Part shown: in pieces, positions 45,867-54,693 of the stretch | Layout of the letters: the number at the start of each line of letters is the position of its first letter | Numbering within the stretch: the stretch's first letter is position 1 | Source: Microbacterium hibisci | GTDB taxonomy: Bacteria > Actinomycetota > Actinomycetes > Actinomycetales > Microbacteriaceae | Length of the DNA: 64,000 nucleotides | Reading direction: 5' to 3' | NCBI RefSeq assembly: GCF_015278255.1 | Contig: NZ_JADIJC010000003.1 | Location: 124,001 to 188,000, forward strand | The notes under the pieces: generated by a model | Seen by the model: only the letters and a program-made list of their open reading frames with translations | Told to the model about the DNA's origin: nothing | The model's database searches: none | Position numbers and translations under genes: made by a program

Positions 45867-47762
45867 GTGCACACCAACGCCGACCAGATCGAGACCGAGG
45901 CTCCGACCGAGCCCGCAGCGATGACCTTCTCCGACCTTGGGCTCAGCCAGCCCGTTCTCAAGGCGCTGAAGGACATCGGGTACGAGACCCCCTCGGCGAT
46001 CCAGGCGGCGACCATCCCCACGCTCCTGGGCGGTCGCGACGTCGTGGGCATGGCGCAGACCGGAACCGGCAAGACGGCCGCCTTCGCGCTGCCGATCATC
46101 GATCGGCTCGACCTCGGCCAGAAGACCCCGCAGGCGCTGGTGCTCGCCCCGACGCGCGAGCTCGCCCTGCAGGTCTGCGAGGCGTTCGAGAAGTACGCGG
46201 CCCACCTGAAGGACGTGCACATCCTTCCCGTCTACGGCGGTCAGGGCTACGGCGTCCAGCTCTCGGCGCTCCGCCGCGGCGTGCACATCGTGGTCGGCAC
46301 CCCCGGCCGCATCATCGACCACCTCGAGAAGGGCACGCTCGATCTCTCCGAGCTGCAGTACCTCGTGCTCGACGAGGCCGACGAGATGCTCAAGATGGGC
46401 TTCGCCGAGGACGTCGAGACGATCCTCGCCGAGACGCCCGAGACCAAGCAGGTCGCGCTGTTCTCGGCGACGATGCCCGCCCCGATCCGGCGCATGTCGA
46501 AGCAGTACCTGCACGACCCCGAAGAGATCACGGTCAAGGCGAAGACGCAGACCTCAGCGAACATCTCGCAGCGCTACCTCGTCACCGCCTGGCAGCAGAA
46601 GATGGACGCGCTCACGCGCATCCTCGAGGTCGAGAACTTCGACGGCATGATCGTCTTCGGGCGCACCCGCTCGATCACCGAGGAGATCGCCGAGAAGCTC
46701 CGCGCCCGCGGCTACTCCGCTGCCGCGATCAACGGCGACATCGCCCAGCCGCAGCGCGAGAAGACCGTCAACCAGCTCAAGTCGGGCAAGCTCGACATCC
46801 TGGTGGCCACCGACGTCGCCGCCCGCGGACTCGACGTCGAGCGCGTGTCGCACGTGGTCAATTACGACATTCCGACGGATGCCGAGTCCTACGTCCACCG
46901 CATCGGCCGCACCGGCCGCGCCGGGCGCTCCGGCGACGCCATCAGCTTCGTGACGCCCCGCGAGCGCGGGCTCGTGCGCATGATCGAGAAGGCCACTCGC
47001 CAGGAGCTCACCGAGATCCCCCTGCCGAGCGTCGACGAGGTCAACGTCACGCGCCTGTCGCGCTTCGACGACCGCATCACCGCGGCGCTCGGCGAGGCCG
47101 AGCGCATCGAGGCGTTCCGCGACATCGTCGCCCACTTCGTGCGCCACCACGACGTGCCCGAGGTCGACGTGGCCGCGGCCCTCGCCGTCGTGGCGCAGGG
47201 CGAGACGCCGCTCCTCCTCGACCCCGACCCCGAGCCGGCACCCGCACGCGAGCGTCGCGAGCGCACCGACCGAGGCGACCGGGGCGACCGCACCGAGCGC
47301 GGCGACCGGCCCGAGCGCCGGACGCCCCGCGAGGGCTTCGCGACGTACCGCATCGCGGTCGGCAAGCGCCAGCGCGTCGAGCCGCGCCAGATCGTCGGCG
47401 CCCTCGCCAATGAGGGCGGACTGCGCCGCGACGACTTCGGCGCGATCAAGATCATGCCCGACTTCTCGCTCGTCGAGCTTCCGGCCAACCTCCCCGCCGA
47501 GGCGCTGGACCGGCTCGCCGACACCCGCATCTCGGGGCAGCTCATCGAGCTGCGTCCCGACACCGGGCGCCCGCAGCGGCGCAAGGACTCCACGGGCAGT
47601 TCCTACCGCGACAACCGCGGCGCAGGCGACCGGGGCTCCGGCGACCGGGGCTCGTACCGCGACTCCGGCAGCCGTGGCTCTTCCCGCGACTCGGGCTCGC
47701 GCGGCTCGTACGGCGACGATCGTCCGGCCCGCAAGCCGCGGCACAAGCGCAGCGACGGCTGA
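45867..47762 (+). CDS. deaD: DEAD-box RNA helicase (DeaD/CsdA-like)
   Basis: The 631-residue protein from GTG 45867 carries the full helicase set: Q motif (FSDLGLSQPVLKALKDIGYETPSAIQ), AQTGTGKT, PTRELA, TPGRIIDHLE, LDEADEML, FSATMP, and HRIGRTGRAG. A DbpA-type RNA-binding domain follows (residues ~490-570; YRIAVGKRQRVEPRQIVGALANEGG). Low-complexity Arg/Asp/Gly segments occur before it (RTDRGDRGDRTERGD) and at the end (RGSYRDSGSRGSSRDSG). Roles in ribosome assembly and cold-shock RNA remodelling are known for the family. Confidence 0.96.
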   Translation: MHTNADQIETEAPTEPAAMTFSDLGLSQPVLKALKDIGYETPSAIQAATIPTLLGGRDVVGMAQTGTGKTAAFALPIIDRLDLGQKTPQALVLAPTRELALQVCEAFEKYAAHLKDVHILPVYGGQGYGVQLSALRRGVHIVVGTPGRIIDHLEKGTLDLSELQYLVLDEADEMLKMGFAEDVETILAETPETKQVALFSATMPAPIRRMSKQYLHDPEEITVKAKTQTSANISQRYLVTAWQQKMDALTRILEVENFDGMIVFGRTRSITEEIAEKLRARGYSAAAINGDIAQPQREKTVNQLKSGKLDILVATDVAARGLDVERVSHVVNYDIPTDAESYVHRIGRTGRAGRSGDAISFVTPRERGLVRMIEKATRQELTEIPLPSVDEVNVTRLSRFDDRITAALGEAERIEAFRDIVAHFVRHHDVPEVDVAAALAVVAQGETPLLLDPDPEPAPARERRERTDRGDRGDRTERGDRPERRTPREGFATYRIAVGKRQRVEPRQIVGALANEGGLRRDDFGAIKIMPDFSLVELPANLPAEALDRLADTRISGQLIELRPDTGRPQRRKDSTGSSYRDNRGAGDRGSGDRGSYRDSGSRGSSRDSGSRGSYGDDRPARKPRHKRSDG

Positions 47763-47800
47763 GCCGGCCGCCGCGCTCGGCCGCGGCATCCGTCCCACGT

Positions 47801-47860
47801 CTTCGGGTGGCACGACACGCGGGTTCGCCGGCGCGATCCCGCGTGTTGCGACACCCGAAG
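47801..47860. repeat. Long imperfect inverted repeat
   Basis: Left arm 47801-47823 (CTTCGGGTG...ACACGCGGG) matches the reverse complement of right arm 47838-47860 at 20 of 23 positions around a 14-base loop. It is larger than the other terminators in the window and is not U-tailed. It could be the terminator of the helicase gene or a small dispersed repeat unit. Confidence 0.65.
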
Positions 47861-48011
47861 CGGCCTTGCGCCGAGCGAGGCCCGGTTGCGCCGCACACCC
47901 AGACCCCGCCCGCTGCACCGTGCGACCGCCGCCCGGCCGTCCGGCCACCTCGCGCCGGCGTTGCGCTCGCACCGCCGCGACCACGCGCCATCCGAGCCGC
48001 GGCACACGCGA

Positions 48012-48046
48012 AAGGCGGGCGGGGCGATGATCGCCCCGCCCGCCTT
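48012..48046 (-). terminator. Terminator of the secreted-protein gene
   Basis: Perfect 17-bp arms, AAGGCGGGCGGGGCGAT and ATCGCCCCGCCCGCCTT, around one G, 10 bases beyond the stop at 48057. Confidence 0.85.
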
Positions 48047-48056
48047 GTGCCTCACG

Positions 48057-48464
48057 TCAGGCGGCGCCCTGGACCGTGAAGAAGATGCCGATCAGCTGCT
48101 CCTCGTAGGCGTGGAAGTAGTGGTCGATGCCCTTCCCGTCGGTGGAGTGCGACTCCGGCGCATTCCCCTTCGGCAGCGTGTCGCGCGCGAAGGTGGTCAG
48201 CGTCCTCGGGATCCCCGCCTCGGCGGCCATGGCGAGCGCCTCCTGCACCTGCTCCGCGGTGAGCGCCGGGCCTCCGAGGAACTCGTGTCCGTTCTGGAAG
48301 AGCTCGATGATGTCGAGCGTCACCCAGTTCTTCGAATGCGACGCTCCCGCGTTGCCCTGGTCGGAGCGGTGCGGGATGTAGCACTCGTGCGCCGACGCGA
48401 CGCCGGCACCCGTGAAGACGAGCGCGACGCTCAGGGCCGCGGCCCCGACGGTCTTTCGGATCAT
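48057..48464 (-). CDS. Small secreted protein, unknown function
   Basis: The 135-residue precursor from ATG 48464 has a clear Sec signal peptide (MIRKTVGAAALSVALVFTGAGVASA, cleavage likely after ASA-HE). The mature ~110 residues are rich in His, including two HxxxH-like stretches (HECYIPHRSDQGNAGASHSKNW; SHSTDGKGIDHYFHAYEEQLIG), and have one Cys. The histidines might bind metal; this is speculation. No known family recognised. The frame is open upstream to 48605, but the signal peptide fixes the start. Confidence 0.82.
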   Translation of the reverse strand: MIRKTVGAAALSVALVFTGAGVASAHECYIPHRSDQGNAGASHSKNWVTLDIIELFQNGHEFLGGPALTAEQVQEALAMAAEAGIPRTLTTFARDTLPKGNAPESHSTDGKGIDHYFHAYEEQLIGIFFTVQGAA

Positions 48465-48656
48465 GTTCGTTCCGTTTCTTCCCCGGGGCGCACGGACGCG
48501 CCCCACCCGACTGCGAGAGGTGGGACGGTGCCGCGCTGATACAAGGGATGAGGACGGATGCCGCACCCGGCGCGAATCGGGACGCTCTGCGCGAACAATC
48601 CACACGGCAGGGCCCTCGCCTCAGCCCGCTCCCAGCGGCGCCCGTAGGATCGATCC

Positions 48657-50030
48657 ATGGCCGGATTCTGGGGCAGACGCAAGCGCGAGCAGGAAGAACT
48701 GAACACGCAGGACGCCGATCTGGCGCGCCGAGCGCAGCAGGCGCTGGTGGCCGCCGACGAGCGCATCCGCCTGACGACCGATGAACTCGCCTTCGCCGAC
48801 GCCGAGCTGGGCGCCGGCCCCACCGCCGAGCTCCGCGAGGCGCTGGCGTCGGTCCGCACTCACCTGCAGGAGGCGTTCCACCTGCACCAGCTGAACCACG
48901 ACGAGATCCCCGACACCCCCGAAGAACTGCGCACGCGCAACGCGCGCATCGTGCAGCTGTGCGAGTGGGCGGAGGAGCTCCTCGACGACCGCACGGAGGC
49001 GCTCGCCGGCCCGATCGAGCGCGCCCGTCGCGCCCCCGAGATCATCGAGAAGGTGCGGGCGGATGCCGCGCGCCATCGTCTGCGTCTGCCCGACGCCCGT
49101 GCGACCGTCGACCGGCTCGCGGTCCGCTACTCCGGGCACGCGCTCGCGCAGATCGACGCGAACCCGGCCGAGGCGGAGCAGCTGCTCGGCTTCGCCGAGC
49201 ACAGCGCGGGCGTCGCCGAGCGCCGTCGCGAGGCCGGACAGCGCGAGCAGGCCAACATGGCGCTCGAGGCGTCGACCGAGTCGGTCCGCCGTGCCGAGAC
49301 GCTGCTCGACGCGGTCGAGACCTTCGAGGTCGAGGCGCTGCGCGCCGAGTCGACCCTTGCCGCGATCGTCGAGGACTCCCGCGGCGACCTCGTCGTCGCG
49401 CTCAAGGAGCCGCACTCCCCGACGGTGCAGGCGGCGATCGAGGAGCTGCAGGCTGCTCTGGCCGCGCTGCCGGCGGCGGGCGTGAACACCGACCCGTTCG
49501 AGCAGCTGACGCGCCTGCGCGAGGCGAACGCGGGGCTCGATGCGGCGATCGCCGCGGCGCGCGAGCGCGCCGCGCGTCCGATCCCCCCGCTGGAGCACGT
49601 GCGCCACGCGATCGACGACGCCGACCGGCAGCTCGCCGTCTCGCGCGATGTCATCGCGGGCCACCGCGGCTGGATCGGGGCCGACGCGCGCACGCGGTTC
49701 GCCGAGGCCGAGCGGGTGCGGCTCGATCTCGACCGCTACCTCGGCGCCTCCGCGGCGGCGGTCACCGCGATCGACGAGGACCACCGCGAGCAGGCCTTCG
49801 CCATGGCGCGCCGGGCCGCGTTCCTGGCGAGCGAGGCGCTGCAGCTCGCGCAGCGCGACATCGACGCCGCCCGCCCGCAGCCCGAGCAGTGGGGCGCGCC
49901 CGGCTACGGGCAGCAGGGCTACGGACAGGGCTGGGGCGGCGGCCGCCGCAGCGGCGGCGGCGGCGACCTCATGGGCGGCATCCTCGGCGGGCTCGTGATC
50001 GGCAGCATCCTCGACGGCTTCATCGACTGA
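48657..50030 (+). CDS. Coiled-coil protein with Gly-rich C-terminus (C-terminal part of TPM-type proteins?)
   Basis: The 457-residue protein starts MAGFWGRRKREQEELNTQDADLARRAQQALVAADERI. It is almost wholly helical and charged to residue ~405, with long heptad-like stretches, and ends in a Gln/Gly/Tyr-rich linker plus GGILGGLVIGSILDGFID, a short hydrophobic end. The layout resembles the part after the TPM domain in actinobacterial TPM-domain proteins, but the TPM domain and its membrane helix are missing here. Function unknown. Confidence 0.75.
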   Translation: MAGFWGRRKREQEELNTQDADLARRAQQALVAADERIRLTTDELAFADAELGAGPTAELREALASVRTHLQEAFHLHQLNHDEIPDTPEELRTRNARIVQLCEWAEELLDDRTEALAGPIERARRAPEIIEKVRADAARHRLRLPDARATVDRLAVRYSGHALAQIDANPAEAEQLLGFAEHSAGVAERRREAGQREQANMALEASTESVRRAETLLDAVETFEVEALRAESTLAAIVEDSRGDLVVALKEPHSPTVQAAIEELQAALAALPAAGVNTDPFEQLTRLREANAGLDAAIAAARERAARPIPPLEHVRHAIDDADRQLAVSRDVIAGHRGWIGADARTRFAEAERVRLDLDRYLGASAAAVTAIDEDHREQAFAMARRAAFLASEALQLAQRDIDAARPQPEQWGAPGYGQQGYGQGWGGGRRSGGGGDLMGGILGGLVIGSILDGFID

Positions 50031-50038
50031 CCCCGGAG

Positions 50039-50058
50039 CCCGCTCGGATCAGAGCGGG
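50039..50058. terminator. Small convergent hairpin
   Basis: CCCGCTC-GGATCA-GAGCGGG, a 7-bp stem overlapping the stop codon of the amidohydrolase gene, between two convergent genes. Confidence 0.4.
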
Positions 50059-51260
50059 ACGACCCTCATCCCGTCGGCGACCACGCGGCCGTCGTGCAGG
50101 ACGGTGCGGTCAGCGCCGCGGTCCATCACCGCGCTCGTAGGCGTCTCGCCGTCGACCAGCACGAGGTCGGCGCGGTCCCCCACCCCCACGCCCGGCCGAT
50201 CGCCCACACCGGTGACGCGGGGCGATGCGTGGCTCATGATCGATGCGCCGCCCATCGTGGCGACGGCGAGCGCGAGCTCGATGTGATCGTCGCGACGGAA
50301 CCCGTTGACGAAGGCGAGCTGCCACGTGCGGTCGAGCATGTCGCAGTTGCCGTACGGGCTCCAGTAGTCGCGCTGGCCGTCTTCGCCGAGTCCCACCCTG
50401 ACGCCCGCCTCGACGAGATCGACGAGCCGCAGGTGACCGGTGGTCGAGGGCGCGACGGTCGCCATCGCGACATCCAGCTCGGCGAACTCGTCGATGAGGC
50501 GGCGGCTCACCGCCTCCGACACCGAGCCGAGGTCGTACGCGTGCGAGATGGTGACCTTGCCCTGCATGCCGAGCGCGCGCGTGCGCTCGAGCACCAGATC
50601 TGTGCTGAAGACGCCCAGCGCACCGGGTTCGTGAAGGTGGATGTCGACCTCGACCTGGTACTTCTCCGCCAGCCCGAACACGATGTCGAGGTGGCGGACC
50701 GGGTCGCGGTCGAGCTGGCACGGATCGATTCCTCCCATGACGTCGGCCCCCTGCCGGAGCGACTCCTCGAGGTAGTCGACCGTACCCGCCTCACGCAGGA
50801 TGCCGGCCTGCGGGAAGGTCATGATCTGGACGTCCGCGTGGTCCCGGTACTTCTCCTTCGCGGCCAGCACCGAGTCGAACTTCTCGAGCCTGCAGTCGAC
50901 ATCGACCTGCGCGTACGTGCGCACGCGCGTCGTTCCTCTCTGGATCATCTGCTCGAGCGTGCCGGCGACGATCTCTGCGTGCGGGACGTCGGTCTCACGC
51001 CAGTGCCGTCGATCGTTCAGCATCATGCCCCACACTCCCGGTGCTCCCGTGTGCGGTCGGAACGGGAGGCCGATGCGTGACGAGTCCAGGTGCACGTGGA
51101 CGTCGCTGAACGCGGGCAGGGCGAGGCGACCGCGGCCGTCGACGTCACCCGCCTGAGGAACGGCGCGGCCGTCGTGCGGCGCGACGCCGACGATCCGGCC
51201 GTCCTCGACGGTGATGTCGGCGGCGTCGGCGCCCCACGGGCGCACGTTGCGGAGGATCAC
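50049..51260 (-). CDS. Amidohydrolase, cytosine deaminase-like
   Basis: The 403-residue metal-dependent hydrolase has the ligand set of the cytosine-deaminase branch: HVHLD (residues ~56-60), the HLHEPG His near 205, SHAYDLG, and GLGEDGQRDYWSPYGNCDML near 300. An N-terminal small beta domain (MILRNVRPWGADAADITVEDGRIVGVAP) completes the fold. It likely deaminates or hydrolyses a pyrimidine-like or related cyclic substrate. Exact substrate unknown; no pathway neighbours. Confidence 0.87.
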   Translation of the reverse strand: MILRNVRPWGADAADITVEDGRIVGVAPHDGRAVPQAGDVDGRGRLALPAFSDVHVHLDSSRIGLPFRPHTGAPGVWGMMLNDRRHWRETDVPHAEIVAGTLEQMIQRGTTRVRTYAQVDVDCRLEKFDSVLAAKEKYRDHADVQIMTFPQAGILREAGTVDYLEESLRQGADVMGGIDPCQLDRDPVRHLDIVFGLAEKYQVEVDIHLHEPGALGVFSTDLVLERTRALGMQGKVTISHAYDLGSVSEAVSRRLIDEFAELDVAMATVAPSTTGHLRLVDLVEAGVRVGLGEDGQRDYWSPYGNCDMLDRTWQLAFVNGFRRDDHIELALAVATMGGASIMSHASPRVTGVGDRPGVGVGDRADLVLVDGETPTSAVMDRGADRTVLHDGRVVADGMRVVPL

Positions 51261-51350
51261 GGCTGAGCCTTTCGACGAACGGATTCCGCGGCATTCCGCG
51301 ACCCGTCGATGCTACCCAGCGAAGGCAGCGGGGCCGTGCGCCCGGACGCA

Positions 51351-51386
51351 CCGAGGGGTGCGGCCGATCCCGGCCGCACCCCTCGG
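51351..51386. terminator. hpf terminator
   Basis: Perfect 15-bp stem CCGAGGGGTGCGGCC / GGCCGCACCCCTCGG with a 6-base loop, 10 bases beyond the hpf stop. Confidence 0.85.
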
Positions 51387-51396
51387 AAAGCCTCCG

Positions 51397-52056
51397 TCAG
51401 GACGCCAGCTCCTCCGGCTGCGCCTGCGTGGTCAGCGAGATGACACCGTAGTCCCAGCCCTTGCGGCGGTACACGACGCTCGGGTGGTCGGTGCGGACGT
51501 CGATGAACAGGAAGAAGTCGTGGCCGACCAGCTCCATGCGGTCGACGGCCTCCTCCACCGACATCCATTCCGGGTGGAACTCCTTGGTGCGGATCACGAC
51601 GGGCGTGTAGCCCTCTTCCTCCTCGTTCCCGGTGACGATCGGGATCTCGCCGGTCGCGACGGCGCGGAGCACGTCGACGGATGCCGGCTGCACGTCGATC
51701 CCCTGGATCGCGCCGCTGCCCTTCTCGAACTTGGCGCCGCGCGGGTGGTTGCGCGCATCGACGCGCTTGTCCTTCGCGCGCCGCAGCTGCTCGCACAGCT
51801 TGTCGACCGCGAGGTCGAGTGCGGTGAACTTGTCGCCGTCGGTGGCCTCGGCCCGCATCACGGGCCCCTTCCCGTTCACGGTGAGCTCGACGGTCTCGTC
51901 TTCGACGCGACCGTTGTGGTACGCGCGATGCGTGACCTTGACGTCCACGCGTTGAGCGCGCGGCGCGAGGTTCTCGATTCGGGTGGCTTTCTCCTCGACG
52001 ACACTGCGGAAGCGATCCGTGATCCCGACTCCCACGCCGACGATGCTGGTTTCCAT
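51397..52056 (-). CDS. hpf: Long-form ribosome hibernation-promoting factor
   Basis: The 219-residue protein starts at ATG 52056 behind AAGGAGGTCAGGG, an excellent ribosome site; an upstream frame to 52089 lacks one. The N-terminal S30AE/RaiA domain spans residues 1-105 (METSIVGVGVGITDRFRSVVEEKATRIENL). The C-terminal dimerisation domain is present (EGYTPVVIRTKEFHPEWMSVEEAVDRMELVGHDFFLFID...VVYRRKGWDYGVISL). Dimerises 70S ribosomes into 100S in stationary phase. Position between secA and comF/lpqB follows the mycobacterial order. Confidence 0.96.
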   Translation of the reverse strand: METSIVGVGVGITDRFRSVVEEKATRIENLAPRAQRVDVKVTHRAYHNGRVEDETVELTVNGKGPVMRAEATDGDKFTALDLAVDKLCEQLRRAKDKRVDARNHPRGAKFEKGSGAIQGIDVQPASVDVLRAVATGEIPIVTGNEEEEGYTPVVIRTKEFHPEWMSVEEAVDRMELVGHDFFLFIDVRTDHPSVVYRRKGWDYGVISLTTQAQPEELAS

Positions 52057-52177
52057 CCCTGACCTCCTTGTTCCGGTCCACCCGGCCAAGGGCGGACCAT
52101 CAGTCGCCTTGTCCCACCCACGCTAGCCGCGGCGTCGGGGTCTGTCACCTGTGAGTTTCGAATGCGACGGATGCCGT

Positions 52178-52891
52178 TCACCCGGGTATGCTCCGGCGCC
52201 GGGGGGTCGCCGCCACGGTGACGGCGGCGACCACCTCGAGGCCCGCCGCACGCAGTGCGCGCACCGCTTCGCCGAGGCTCGCGCCGGTCGTCACGACGTC
52301 GTCGACCACCACGACCCGGAGGCGCGGCAGGGGTCCGTCGAGCGCACCGGACCGCGCCCGCTCGTACCGCCGAGCACCGGCGGGAAGCGACGCCACAAGG
52401 CTGCCGGCGACGTTGCGGCGCCTTTCCGCACGGTCGAGCCCGCGCTGGTCGGCCGTCCGCCGGGCGTGACGCAGCAGCCGTCGCGGGCGGCGCCCGGCGC
52501 GGCGGATCAGCAGATCGGGAACGCGGAAGCCGCGCCGCCGGTATGCCGCACGCGACGTGGGCAGGGGCACCAGAACAGCGTCGCCCGCTCCCGCCTTCTC
52601 GAGCGCGGCCGTGAGCGCCGGAACCAGTGCGGCGGTCAGCCCGGTGCGGCCGTCCTCTTTGATCGCCCGCAGCACCCGGGCGGCGACGCCGTCGAAGGCG
52701 AGCCCGCTCCAGACGACGAGCTCGCCCGTCGCAGACGGCACCGTCTGTCGACGGACATCAGGCGCCAGGGCCAGCGCGCACCGCTCGCAGAGGCTGACGT
52801 CGGGCTCGTCGCATCCGGCGCACGTGACGGGCAGCAGCAGCGCCAGGGCGTCGGAGCACGCCTCCCGCACCTCGGTCGCCCACTCGCGCAT
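52178..52891 (-). CDS. ComF-family phosphoribosyltransferase-like protein
   Basis: The 237-residue protein from ATG 52891 has an N-terminal zinc-finger-like part (TCAGCDEPDVSLCERC) and a type I PRT domain with the PRPP loop LRVVVVDDVVTTGASLGEAVRALRAAG. PLPTSRAAYRRRGF and RNVAGSL are typical ComF stretches. ComF is needed for DNA uptake in competent bacteria; its role in actinobacteria is unclear. Lies directly downstream of lpqB on the same strand. Confidence 0.92.
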   Translation of the reverse strand: MREWATEVREACSDALALLLPVTCAGCDEPDVSLCERCALALAPDVRRQTVPSATGELVVWSGLAFDGVAARVLRAIKEDGRTGLTAALVPALTAALEKAGAGDAVLVPLPTSRAAYRRRGFRVPDLLIRRAGRRPRRLLRHARRTADQRGLDRAERRRNVAGSLVASLPAGARRYERARSGALDGPLPRLRVVVVDDVVTTGASLGEAVRALRAAGLEVVAAVTVAATPRRRSIPG

Positions 52892-52986
52892 CACCCGGCC
52901 AGTGTGGCCGGGGCGCGGCATCCGCTCCCCGTCGCGCAGCCTCGCCCGTGGAGAAGCGCCGCCCCACTCGGCCTGGGGAGGAAGGG

Positions 52987-54693
52987 CTACTGCGGGGAGC
53001 CCTGCTGCGTCGCGAGCACCAGGGTGCCGGTGGCGGTCGGCTGCCAGGTGGTGCCGCGTTTGACGTAGAGGGTGCCGTCGTCGGCCCGCAGGCGCAGGCT
53101 CGAGACGCCCGTGCCGCCCGCGATCGAGGCCATGCCGCCCGCGGCGCGCGACTCGGACGTCGGCGCGCCGACCACCTGCTCGATGACGGTCGACTCGCCC
53201 TCGCCGCTGCTGAGCACGCCGATGCTGGCGTCGTCGATCCAGGTGACGCCGAGGGTGTTCGCACCGACGACCGCCCCGACGACAGGCGTGAGCTGCAGCG
53301 GCGTCGCCAGTCGCTCGGGCACGCCGTCGGCGTTGCGGACGATGCCTGCCACCGAGAGCATCGTGCGCCCGCCCGCGGTGACCACGGCGGCGATGCGGGT
53401 GCCGTCGCGCGACAGCGCCATGGCGGCGATCGCCGTCGCCTCGCTCCACGCATCGGGCACGACGACGACGCCGCCGTCGCGGAGGTAGGCGTGGAGGGCC
53501 GAGGGATCGTCGCGGGGCACGCTCCAGACCACGCCGTAGCCGTCGATCGACGGATCGACGAGTCCCGCCCGCGTATCGAGGAGCTCGGCCTCGCCCGTGG
53601 CGGCACTCATGCGCGCGACATCGCCCGACGCGAGTCTCGCAGCGGCGAAGTCGTGCTCGGGCGCGACCTGCACGCTGACCGGCTGCACCGCCTCGACGGC
53701 CGCCGAGAGCCCCGGGATCTTGTCGAGCTCGTCGCCGGTCAGGAAGCCGAAGCCCTCGTCGGTCAGCACGAGCGGTGCGGCCGGAACCCGCGTGGTGCGC
53801 ACGGCGACGACCTCGGCGTCGATCGGCGTCGAATCCACCGTCATCACGACCTCCGAGACCCCGGCGGCTCGAAGGCTCTCCTCGAGCTGCGTGAGCATCC
53901 GGTCGACCGCCTCGCGGTTGGCGCCCAGCATGCCCTCCGAGAGCGCCACCTCGGCGACGCCGTCGTCGTCGACCGGCACGGTCGGCGCCGCGGTGACGCC
54001 AGGGGGGAACGCCGTCGTCACCGAGTCGGCCAGCCACTCGCTGCGCGGCTGGTTGACGAGCGCCGTGGTGATGCTCACCGCACTCTTGGAGACCGGGAAC
54101 CACCGGATGTCGGGCACGAGGTACTGCCAGGACGGATCGAAGTACATCAGCGGGTAGCGCTGGAAGACGGTGGGGAACTGCTCCTGGTCGAGCCACACGC
54201 CGTCGGGCGCATCGGTGATGCGCCACTCCCCGTCGTTCTGCTGCGCGAGCTGGAACGTCTGGCTGCCGGGGGCGAGCTCGGCGCGCTCGTAGGCGCCCCT
54301 GTCGTCGACGGTCGCCACGACGTCGAATGCGAAGTCCACGACCCCCTCGCCCGTCTCGACGTAGTCGCGCTCGCCTCGCTCGTCGACGACGACGCCGGCC
54401 TCGGGCCGCCACTCGTCCCTGACCGACGGCGCGAGGAACTCGCGGGCGACCGCCCAGTCGCCGGCGACGCCCGGTCCGGAGCCGGCGTCGATGAACCCCT
54501 CCACGATCTGCTGCGGCGTCGCCCCGGGCTGCGGTCGGTTGGGGATGAACACGACGTTCGACGATCCGTTGCCGGTGTTGCCGTTCTCCAGGCCGTACTC
54601 CGGCGGCGCGCTCGTCGGAAAGCCCGCGCAGCCGGTGACGACGACCGCGCACAGCGCCAGGATGAGGGCCAGGATGCCGCGCGCCCGGGTCAT
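52987..54693 (-). CDS. lpqB: Lipoprotein LpqB
   Basis: The 568-residue protein has a lipoprotein signal peptide with lipobox VTGC (LALILALCAVVVTGCAGFPTS). A GerMN-like domain lies in the middle (residues ~200-310). A C-terminal WD/beta-propeller-like domain follows (LSRDGTRIAAVVTAGGRTMLSVAGI). LpqB acts with MtrAB in cell-wall homeostasis, modulating MtrB. Overlaps the mtrB stop (ATGA), giving the operon mtrA-mtrB-lpqB. Confidence 0.95.
   Translation of the reverse strand: MTRARGILALILALCAVVVTGCAGFPTSAPPEYGLENGNTGNGSSNVVFIPNRPQPGATPQQIVEGFIDAGSGPGVAGDWAVAREFLAPSVRDEWRPEAGVVVDERGERDYVETGEGVVDFAFDVVATVDDRGAYERAELAPGSQTFQLAQQNDGEWRITDAPDGVWLDQEQFPTVFQRYPLMYFDPSWQYLVPDIRWFPVSKSAVSITTALVNQPRSEWLADSVTTAFPPGVTAAPTVPVDDDGVAEVALSEGMLGANREAVDRMLTQLEESLRAAGVSEVVMTVDSTPIDAEVVAVRTTRVPAAPLVLTDEGFGFLTGDELDKIPGLSAAVEAVQPVSVQVAPEHDFAAARLASGDVARMSAATGEAELLDTRAGLVDPSIDGYGVVWSVPRDDPSALHAYLRDGGVVVVPDAWSEATAIAAMALSRDGTRIAAVVTAGGRTMLSVAGIVRNADGVPERLATPLQLTPVVGAVVGANTLGVTWIDDASIGVLSSGEGESTVIEQVVGAPTSESRAAGGMASIAGGTGVSSLRLRADDGTLYVKRGTTWQPTATGTLVLATQQGSPQ

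Larger units (their letters stand above)
47763..48056. other. 294-base gap with long hairpin and terminator
   Basis: Region between the convergent helicase and secreted-protein genes. It contains a 23-bp imperfect inverted repeat (47801-47860), a half copy of the CGCGGCATCCG element, and a 17-bp terminator near the right end. No gene seen. Confidence 0.6.
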
